Shown here one piece after another: positions 1 through 10,300 of a stretch of DNA of 23,857 nucleotides. The stretch spans positions 1-23,857 of the forward strand of contig NW_003135838.1 of NCBI RefSeq assembly GCF_000003605.2. The letters run 5' to 3'. This stretch comes from Saccoglossus kowalevskii (taxonomy: Eukaryota > Hemichordata > Enteropneusta > Harrimaniidae). Position numbers and translations under genes: made by a program. A model generated the notes under the pieces. It saw nothing but the letters and a program-made list of their open reading frames with translations. It searched no databases and was not told the origin of the DNA. Position 1 is the stretch's first letter; every line of letters starts with the position of its first letter.

Positions 1-396
1 ATGTGTCATATTTTGCTATATTCGAGGTGAGAACGACCACACAACCGGTTGTCGGTTTACACGAATTTACTCATAATCTCGACCGCGGACTTCAAAAGTG
101 TCCCCTTGCTAAAATGCAGTAAGAAAGAGGTAGACGTTACTATTTCAACTTCACCGTGTAAGCCTACGGGGTTTTCACGCGTTGAGGAAAGCGCTGTGGA
201 ACCCGGAGTTGAAAAACAAATTGCTAATTTATTTTAGTCTGCGGTAACGTTGTTCATTCACATTTTACACAGATTTATTTGTTTACATTGTTTAGAAAGT
301 TCTGAAATGAACGTCACGTGATTTTGGCGAGAATAACGCACTAACAGTTTGATGGTTAGTCACAGGCGCGCTCCATAACTAGAGGGCGACGTACAG
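1..396 (+). other. Upstream flank, no gene seen
   Basis: A 62-codon open stretch (from a TTG at 49) is present but has no supporting motif. No repeat copy elsewhere in the window was noticed. Confidence 0.4.
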
Positions 397-749
397 GTGG
401 TTTTCCGTACAACTGCGAGATCTCGCAAATTGAATTAAAGACGCGCGCCGAACGTCTGCCGCAAAAATCGAACGATCTGATTTTTAACTCAAATTTCTTT
501 ATTTCGTAGCTCACATCGAAAGGCCGATCTTTGACGGGGCAAATATTTCGTTTGAATACCCTTACATCAGTCGAAATTGACCATCATCAAATGTGTACAG
601 CACAATATTAGGCATAGAAATATCCCCCAAAATACTTTAGCGTTTGTCAACTCGGAATCTAACGCGATGTTCGTCGCCACTACGACGCTAGTTTGTCCTG
701 TTTTTACGTTCGATTTCACGCATAAGGCGAGATCTCGCAGTGAATGGTC
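397..749 (+). mobile_element. ~350-bp inverted-repeat element, copy 1
   Basis: The left end reads TTTTCCGTACAACTGCGAGA. The right end, reversed, reads CCATTCACTGCGAGATCTCG, giving imperfect terminal inverted repeats of about 25-30 bases. The interior matches the copy at 7649-8003 closely, for example AACGTCTGCCGCAAAAATCG and TTTTTACGTTCGATTTCACG. There is no transposase, so it is a non-autonomous element. Target-site duplications are not clear, so the superfamily is not assigned. Confidence 0.75.
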
Positions 750-1241
750 TATTGGAATGGCGTATCGCCGTTCGGTTTCACCTCCATACTTGCATATAGT
801 ATGTTTAATTATGTGTATAACCATATTTGCATACCACGGAGAATGTCTGTAGGTAGCAACCGGTAGTTTCTGTAAGCCGTGTCCGTGGATTTTCTTCACT
901 TTTTTTTCAACGAATCCTTACTTTTATCATAGTTTACTTCGATTTCACAGTAGTCCACATTTTGAACTTAAAGAAACTGAAAAAAAACAGCAAGTGTTGG
1001 ATGACGTTATCATGGCTAGTATCCACCTGCATTAAAATAACGCAAATACTAATAAAGAAATGTTGTATTACTATGAAAAGCAAACATCGCTTTTCCCTCT
1101 TAGAGGGCAAAGTTCGCAACACAAATATCACGACGTGGCCCTCTAAGTGAATTATTATACAAATATAATAAATTATAATAAAGTATACAATATATACGGT
1201 ACAACTGAGACGAGAGACACTTCGCGGTGGTAAGGTATAAA
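750..1241 (+). other. Presumed promoter region of the GLUT gene
   Basis: AT-rich sequence with no recognised coding content between the element at 397-749 and the start codon. GAGGGCAAAGTTCGCA at about 1104 and GTGGCCCTCTAAGT at 1136 form a loose inverted match (AGAGGGC/GCCCTCT) around CpG-bearing sequence. No confident transcription-factor site can be called. Confidence 0.3.
1191..1197 (+). promoter_or_regulatory. TATA-like box upstream of exon 1
   Basis: TATATAC lies about 45-50 bases before the start codon. The spacing would allow a very short 5' leader, but the surrounding 60 bases are AT-rich, so the match could be chance. A CpG-containing stretch follows (1200-1230). Confidence 0.15.
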
Positions 1242-1325
1242 ATGGCTACCATCAACAGTGCTAAGCCGCAGACGAACAATAGAGCTATGGACGACATTTC
1301 GGACGGCGGGAAAGCGGAGAAGACG
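1242..1325 (+). CDS. SLC2A: GLUT exon 1: cytoplasmic N-terminus (residues 1-28)
   Basis: The ATG at 1242 has A at -3 and G at +4. An in-frame TGA at 1206-1208 lies 12 codons upstream with no ATG between, so this is the first possible start in the frame. The 28 codons give a hydrophilic tail ending A-E-K-T at a phase-0 donor (GTAACC). Joined to exon 2 the junction reads K-T-G-R-L, close to the K-L-T-G-R-L start of mammalian GLUT1, which supports the assignment. The segment is too short and variable to prove alone; a transcript could use a different first exon (see 4635). Confidence 0.7.
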
Positions 1326-4300
1326 GTAACCGTACTATATTATTTTACTGTAGACACACGATATTATCTTCATTACCTCATTTTAGACTACTGCTAGCAA
1401 CTCCGCAATTAACGGGAGGGAGGATTGTACCAATATAAACTTGAAAGGGGTAAACGTGTCTGTTTTGAAACCAGCATATGCATAATCCAATGCTAAGCTC
1501 ACCCATCTTCCCTATTGTAAAATTTTTCACTTCAGGAAAGTAGTTTGTAATTTTTAAAAGGGGCACATTTTATACGGTTTACGCTACCCATGTGAGTATG
1601 TGCCGTCTTCCCATAACACATATACAGGTATACCTTTATATGGAATGTCAGCCGACACACCCAGTCACTGCCCTCACTCCAGCCACATTGTACCCACAGC
1701 TTGAGATATTTATATGTTATCATATTGCCGCATGATAAAAGCAGCAAGCTACAAATGTTAGTGTACATGTCGTGTGTGTACACAAACTGGCATATGATCG
1801 AGGGTAGGTGTTGGTGGACATTATTATGCTCACCGGATAACACATCTTGTCGTCAATAGAGATCAAATGTCACAAATAATTTCATACAAGATTACCCATA
1901 CATAGAAATTAATGTTTATGAGTTAGCTACAATGCTTACCTCTTGAGCCAATCACTATTACTTTTTTTAATTGGAATGGGAGCTGATCATCAGTATTTAC
2001 ATTTTTTATAAATACTGTAAACGGATTAATTATTCACTTTTAATTTTGATTATTTCACTGACTGGAAAATGCGCTAAATTAAAACCCAGTGAATATATAA
2101 AATTTAGCATAGAACACATTATCTAAATGATAAAACAGTGAATTTAAACTCACTGATTATGCCTGAAATGCTAAATCCGTGAGCGCAATTTAAACCTAGT
2201 GAAAATTAGTCATTTTACAGTATTTATGTTTATGAGCTAAGAAAAGCGTTATGCCATTCATTTCACACAGCTATTTAAAAAAAGTGTTAACAAAAATAAC
2301 TGTATTTCAAATGATCCGCCTATAATCTATTTAAGTAAAACTTTGCTCACCGTTTACAAGAACCATTATCCGACTCGGTTATATAATATTTTACTGACTG
2401 ACATTGTGTTTACATGGAATGATGGTCATTACATTTGTGCTCGCAACTAACGACATTTTTGTCAACGACGATGTTAGAATCTATGCTAATGTAGCAGTAT
2501 TTATTTTTATTGTTTCGTAAAACTTTAACTTTACAAGTGAATTGACTATGCGTGGAGGTAAAAAAAAAAAGATGTAAATGTCGCTCGCTGGTTTCTCTAA
2601 TTAGTTGATTTTTTCTGGAAAAATCCGAGCCATTATTTTAGTTTTCAATGTGTTTTATCTAATTGAACAGCTCGCGGTTCTCATTTCCGAACGTTGACGA
2701 TGAGTGTATGATGCTATTTACCCGTTACTAATTACTACTAATGATTGACACACAAATACATGGTACTGCTAAAGCATTTATTTTCACTGGCATTTAATTT
2801 CATTATTTTGATATTTTGAATGATTTCACTAACTTTTAAGTTCACAAACTTGGCATGAAAACATGTTCACGTGAATTTAATTTAGCAAATTTTCAAATCA
2901 GCGAAAATAACGAAATTAAACTGAATTGAATTGAAAACTAGTGAATAATTAAAGCGCGGTGGTCGTCGCGCAGCGCGTGTTTGATTTTCATGTAAATAAA
3001 CAATGTGTTTTACACGCGTTGTATACGTCGCTATGAGTCCCATATCGAACAAGACGCGGCACGACGACTGCCGCCCTTTAATGTGCTTACAGTATCGATT
3101 CAATATGACTACGCGACAGGACAGGGTGACCTTCTCCCTGTCAAAATGACATTACATCAATTCAGTGCGCCATCCCGGGGTCAACCAGGCCAGGTCGCAA
3201 CAGTACATGCGAACTTGCATGTTCTACCAAAGTCACACCAATTTATAGTGAACCACAAAGCTATTGGTGGCTGGACAAAGTAGTATTTACTAGGTTGTAC
3301 AATTATTTAGTACGGGCGTTGTCTTCTCTTGCGAAAATTTCAAGATACTGTTGCCTATGTGATTACCACCACCTCTATTTATGACACGTGAGAACGCGAT
3401 AGCTGGTGTATTTGAATATAGATTTGTTAAGTAAACGGTCATAAATGCTGTAGAGTCATCGTCATATGTGGATACATGCTAGCTTTTATGATATATTGTT
3501 TATATGAAGGCGATACTGGTTTATAAGTTATATGTAAAAAAAGGTCACTGTTGAAAAGCTGGCAAAATAAGCTTTCATGTGGTATATAACATGACAAAAT
3601 TAACTTATTTGTTAGTGGTGTAATTTATTGTTTACAATTCCTATAAATCATGGTGCAGCGCCATCTTAAACTCGTCATGCAGCGCATGTTCGATTATCTG
3701 CGCATGTTGTATACGCAGCATAGACCCACATCGGACAAGGCGCGGCAGACGACTTTAACGCTTCAAATATAATAATTACGGTATTCTGTCACCAGTGCCG
3801 ACATTAATTTTACAAAGAAATGCCTCTGTATTTTACTTCGCCGCACAGTTTGGTTATTTATTTTATGGTTTAATGGGGTATACACAAATATGTAAAGATA
3901 CAATGTAAACACAAGCAGCTTAGAATCATAAATCAAATCTGATATTCTGACATATTTATTTGTTTGAGCAAAGGTTTTGTTAATATAAACGCCACCCTGC
4001 ATAAAAGTCACGTTGATGCAATGCTCTCTCGCTTCGCAGTATCTTGTGAGAGGGGAGGCAAGGTGGGTAGCTGGTACGGTTTTACGGAAAATAAAAAGGG
4101 CTTTTTACAATTTAGAAGAAAAAAAAAGACGTTTTTACAGTTTACAGTGTTAAAAATGGAACATCGAATGGTCCGAAGAGCTCTCCGACTCGAATTCTCC
4201 GCCATTACTGTGCCGTGTGTAGAGACGCATGCGCATATTACCCTCGCAATGCTCTCCATTCGGTTAGAGGGCCTTTTACGTCTTGACAATCAATTTTGTA

Positions 4301-7300
4301 GTGAATTGTGTCATCTAGTCGTTTTACAGTTTCTGAAATGTAATTTCCCTGGATTATTTTTTACGATTTTTTTATTTGGATGTAAATTCTTGTACGTACC
4401 GAGAAAAATGACACATTTTTACAGTGTACGAACAAAATATTTGATTGATTACGTTGTACGTCTAGCCTGTGATTACAGAATTACGGAATTAATTTTTACT
4501 ATTTACGTTGTACGAACAAAAAAATATTGCAATTAGTACGTTGAACGAAAATAACCCTTGCCCCCTCTTGTGAGACACATTCGAAAAAAAGCCTTTGTCA
4601 TGTGATAATGATTTTGTAGGGATCCTGAGTCAAAATGGAATCCTCAATTCCAAGTTCAGACAACTTGTTGGCTGCTGGGGTAGTCGGTCTTCAAGAAGAA
4701 CAAAATACAATTGTATGTGGCTGTATAACTTCAGGCAAAAAAAATGTCAAGTTGTGGCTTCTGATTTGTTTCGTTTTTACACCTATTTTGTTTATAAAAT
4801 GTGAATTTCATTTTATCAAATTACAAATTCCATAACTACAGTAAATTCACTGTACCAATATACGACATTTTGTTGCGTCAATGACGAGTGAACGAATTAG
4901 CACAACTAGTTGCGTTACAGCAAATCTTCGTGCACCAGGAGGGCGTCCTATCGGCTTAGGAACCAGAATGGTAACCACTCAAGTTTGCTACAACTAACTA
5001 TAACAAGTTCAGAAACGTCCCTCGGCTTCTCTGGAACCGTGATAAGTGGAACTTTGTTGCATGCTTCTAATCATGATTTTATGTTTTAACAACACACCTG
5101 CAAAAGTTTAATACATTTATAGTTTAATTGTATTGTCTCTGCGTGTGATATTGTGCGTGACGATGTTTTGAAAATATGTATTGTATGCATCGTTGACATT
5201 TTATATGACTTGCATATTTCAGGGCCGTCTAACACCATGGGTTGCATATGCGACGTTTGTGGTCTGTTCGTTCTCTTCTCTCCAGTTTGGATATAATACT
5301 GGAGTTATGACAGCGCCATCTAACGTAAGTTATTTTCTTACTCCAAATACAGTACAGACTAGAAAACACTTCGAGACTACAAACCTCTCACCGCCGATTA
5401 TCTTCACAATGACCCCATGTGGCAATAGTGATGAATCTTTTGCAAACGTCCTGTCTTTTATCGCAACCGGAATTAGATTTCTCCCAAATATATAATCCAT
5501 TGGTCCGTTCTCAAGAACAATTCCTTCTAAAAAAATCAAGAAAATTTGACCACAACCTTTGAGTTGCCTGGCAATGGGAAAGAATCCTTCCAACAATCAT
5601 CATTTCTATGTTAACCGGTCTTCGAAATTCTAATGTATTGGTCTTTGTCTCAAGAGCAACAGCGCCTGTAACATTGTTTAAGTTTTCTAACAATTACTTT
5701 TCTAACAATTATGAATTACTCTTAAATATCTCCATGGCAACCAGAACCAGAACTTTTCCAAAATAAAATTGTTTCTTGTGTCACCGGCAATTAAGAATTT
5801 CATGAAAATTTTCTATTTGAGTTATCTTGCCATGTTGGAGAATCCTTACACAAGTTCCTATCTCCATTGGCACCCTCAGGCTCTCCAAAAGGGGTCATAA
5901 ATTCGCCCATAACTGTTTGAGTTATCTGGCAATGGGAAAATCCTTCCAGTATATGTTAAAATCTAATCTTATCCATATCTTTCCCGAAATATAATTGATT
6001 AATCTTGTCCAAAAAGCAACCACTTCGGAAAAAAACATCGTCCGCTGACAGAAAGAGTGAAATTCGTTAAATTGAGTATTTTTGTTATTGTTATTAAATT
6101 GGGTATTATTATTTTAACTACTGATTAATAAAATTCATGGTTTTTTTTATTTAGTATATAGAAGACTTTTTAAATTCGTCTTACACTCGCTATGGAACGA
6201 TATCTGACACTGGATTGACTTGGTTATATGCTTTAACCGTATCTCTATACACCGTTGGTGGCGCCTTTGGTGCTCTTGCAGCGGCGCCTATGGGCGATAT
6301 ACTCGGAAGGTGCGTTTAAAGTGCGTTTATATATTGTGTCGTGTCGTGTCGTATCTCATCTCATCTCATCGCATCGCATCGCATCGCATCGCATCGCATC
6401 ACACTTGCATTGTATTGTATTGTATTGTATTGCCTAAGTTGCATTGCATTGCATCGCACAGCACCGCATTACATTACATTGCATCGCATTGCATCGCATT
6501 GCATCGCATTGCATCGCATCGCATCACATCGCATCGCATCACATCGTATCGCATCGCACCGCATCGCATCGCATCGTATTGTATTGTATCGTATTGCAAT
6601 GTACTGTTTAATTTTAAACTAATAGTAATGTAACTACCGGCACTACTTCATTTTTATATCAATTAGGAAAGGTGCACTACTTCTAAACAATGTGTTTTCT
6701 ATATCTGCTGGATTAATGATGGGTTTCTGTGATTATGCAGATAACTTTGAACTGTTGATCATGGGAAGAATCATTATTGGATTCTATGCAGGTCGGTGAC
6801 GTCACATTTTTTGCTCGATGAAATGCATGTCAAATTAATTGTTTAAATATAACCTTGAAATTGTATTCAGAAAAGAAAAACATTGTGTCCGGTTACAATT
6901 TGTACTTCCTGTTACTCAGCGTAGCTGTATCGGTGTCAGTGATGATACACCGTCCCTGATCGTATACGTATACTAGCAATCTAGATAACAAATGACCAAT
7001 CAGCACGCGTTTTAGATCGGATCGCTGATTTCGACAAGTAGATTGGTTCATTGTAATGAAAGAGAGGCACACTGATTGGTGCATTCGCAAGATACTGAAT
7101 ACTACACGTAATTATCAGATGCCGCAAAAAATTTTAAGACGATTATAAATACCTGGGGTATATGTACTTACATTACATTGCATACATGTGTTCAAACCAC
7201 TGTTGTGTCACATCATAGATATAAAAGGAGCTTGATCATGTCCACAATTGCGTGGTTTCTATATTTGTTATAAACCTATATATATTTCGCCATTTCGCCA

Positions 7301-10300
7301 TTTCCAAGTAAAAAGGTTTGTTAACAGGCGTCCCCATCAATATTCTACCTATTTTTCTTGCTAGGCGTCGCCATCACTATTGTACCTTTGTTTTTGGCTG
7401 AAATTTCTCCCAAGAGCATCCGTGGCGCCGTGGGAGTCAATCACCAGCTGGCCATCACTGTTGGAATATTGATCGCACAGGTGAGATGCATGCTGGGTAG
7501 TAACGATCGCCTCGCGAAAGTTATAAAAAATAATTATATATTATTGGTTGTCAATGGTGACTGTTATCAAATGCGACTGTAGCGGAAGTCCACTGTGAAT
7601 TGTATGTGGATATGCTGTCATTAAAGTCGCGTTCATTGTGATCCAATAGGTGATTTTCCGTTCAACTGCGAGATCTCGCGAGTTGCGTGAAAGACGCGCG
7701 TCGAACGTCTGCCGCAAAAATCGAACGATTTGATTTTGAACTCGAATTTCTTTATTTCGTAGCTCACATCGACCAGCCGCTCTTCGACAGAGGAATATTG
7801 CTTTCGAATACCCTTACTTCATCGAAATTGTCTATCATCAAATACAGCACATTATTAAGAATGGAAATATCCCCAAAATACTTTGGCGTTTGTCGAATCC
7901 CACGCGATGTTTGACGCCACTACGACGCTATGACCTTTGTTTGTCCTGTTTTTACGTTCGATTTCACGCATAACGCGTGATTCTCGCAGTGAACGGAAAA
8001 TGGTCAATTACCATCCCACCACAGTCACAGTCCTAGTAGAGTGACTGTGATCCCACTGATTCAGGCCAAATACAATAACGAAATCCACGACTGACGCCAC
8101 TAAGCTTTACGTAATGTAATTAATTATTCATGAGGTTGATTGATTCGACGGACAAAAAAGTAGTCTAAGAATAGCGTGTCGTTAAAATAATGTTACAATG
8201 GCTTTGCTCAGACGGTATACTTTTTTGGAATTTACCACAAATTACTTGTAAGGCTAAGTATAGTAATGCAGTAGGGCATGTTTAATGGTTAGGGTTGACC
8301 AATTTAAAATTTGAAATGTTTACAAAAAAAAGTACAAGCTAGTAACCGAACAAAAAAAAATGCAACCAAAAATGTTTCAGGGAAATGTACAAATAAAACA
8401 TCGTGTCGTGAAATAATTGCGCTGGTCACACTCTTTCAGTCCCCCTCCCCGTGATTTCAAATGTTTGTTTCCCCCCCCCCCCCCTTATGTAAATTCTATG
8501 TTAAGATCTCGTGTGGTGTGACAATTTCTTTTTTTACGAAATTGCAAATTCAATCAATATAATTCTTCCACTTTGAATTTTATCACTATTTTTGAAATAA
8601 TAAAAGCATTGCACCTTGTATATCGATGTGCTTGGCTGAATATTGTGCTATTAAATTACAACAAAATTCAATTCATGAGCTGTGAAATTTATGTTTTAAA
8701 GCGGGAGGGTCGTCACCTGCGCACACGCGGGAATCCCAAGCGACGATAACAACACACGCTAAAACGCAAAGGCTCATGGGTAGACGCTTGTTTGTAAACA
8801 ATGACACGCTATCCATCTGACGCATGCGCAGGTGACGACTCCCCGCTTTAAGTCTTTAACTATATTGCTTTCAAATCGATTTTGCTTACGGGATAGTTAT
8901 AATGTTTGTTGTTGGAATGATAGGGAAAGCTTCCATCTGGAAGTGATCACCTCTTCCATCCTGGCACCTCAATATTCGTATACAGGTACTGGGGCTGTAC
9001 GTATTGGACGATGAGGACAATTGGTATATCTTATTATCGCTGACAGGGGTGTTAGGTGCTATCGAAATATTCTTATTGCCTTTTTGCCCAGAAAGTCCAA
9101 GATGGCTGCTGATCATCGATCGAAATGAAACAGCTGCCAAACAAGGTGAGTCGGTACACATCACGTGACATTGTGTCAACGTAGACGGCGCTCTTCATTA
9201 ATTGTTGAGTCTTGAAGCGCCCAACGAGAACTCTGTACTAAAACTGATTCCCGCTTTGTATATGCTGCGTAAAACCTATATCCGATCCCTGACCCCTTTA
9301 AGCATCATACAGACTTCAGGTTTTGTACGGTTAATGAATAAATTTAATCTAACAGAGTCCTGAAATTGAATTCACTGGCGGATCCAGAAATTCGGTGTGT
9401 GTGTGGGGGGGGGGGGAGGTCCTATTGACGTGGCCTCCGGTGGGATGGGCTTGTCAATTGATTTGTCAATTTTTTTTTGCCGGCTGAAGGGGGGAGCGCG
9501 CGCCTGTCGCACCTCCCCCTAAATTCGCGCGTAGAATTAAGAAGTCACTCCTGAAATAAACTACTAGTATGCACACATGCAAATGGCGTTTGGGTGACTA
9601 CAATATTGGGCAGTATTTTAGTTGATCATACACCACTACCTCTATCTGACTTCAGTGCTCAAATATTTTAGGATTTTCAGCCAACTCATTTTACAGGATG
9701 TTCACAATAATCAGAGAGAGGTACAAATTTACTCCGCTGTCGTTTACTATGTTGTTTACAGTTATTTTGTTATTTCTAAACACAGTTGAAATATCTTATA
9801 ATATTACAACTCTGTGTTCTTTACTAGTATTTATGCTGATGTCACAGTGATGTCAATTGCGACCGCCATTGTTTGAAATATATTTGTTTATTTGACATAC
9901 GAATGTGCTCTTCGCGGAAAAGGGCGCCCCAAGTGCCTCTTGTTTTAATTTGAATATATGTGTCGAGATATTTCTATGAAAAAAATAAGTAAAAAATAAA
10001 TATATAATCTTAAACGACAGTATATATTACAATGGTCTATTCATGCATAACTTTAAATGTTTCTGTTTACTTTTGGCAAGTGTTGATATTTTTGTGGTTT
10101 TGATTTGTCATCAGCTCTCGCGAAATACACTGGCACGTCGGACGTGACGGCGGCACTTACCGAAATGAAAATAGAGAATTTAGAGGAGAGCAAAGAACCT
10201 AAAGTTGGAGTCAAAGGGCTGTTCACAAATCCCAACTACCGAATGCCGTTACTCATCAGTGTGGTGTCGCACGCTGGTCAACAGTTATCGGGCGTAAATG

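Noticed and set aside
49-237. 62-codon ORF at the left edge
   Set aside because: It lacks an ATG start and any recognisable motif.
1532-1843. Minus-strand 103-codon ORF in intron 1
   Set aside because: No domain, no splice partners, composition like surrounding noncoding DNA.
3964-4536. 190-codon forward ORF
   Set aside because: It overlaps an inverted-repeat element candidate, has biased T-rich composition and no recognisable domain.
6220-6633. Overlapping forward ORFs of 60-137 codons rich in His, Ile, Ala and Ser
   Set aside because: They are produced by the pentanucleotide microsatellite in intron 3, which contains few stop codons on this strand.
7687-7914. 75-codon ORF in intron 5
   Set aside because: It lies wholly inside the ~355-bp inverted-repeat element; the copy at 397-749 does not keep the frame.
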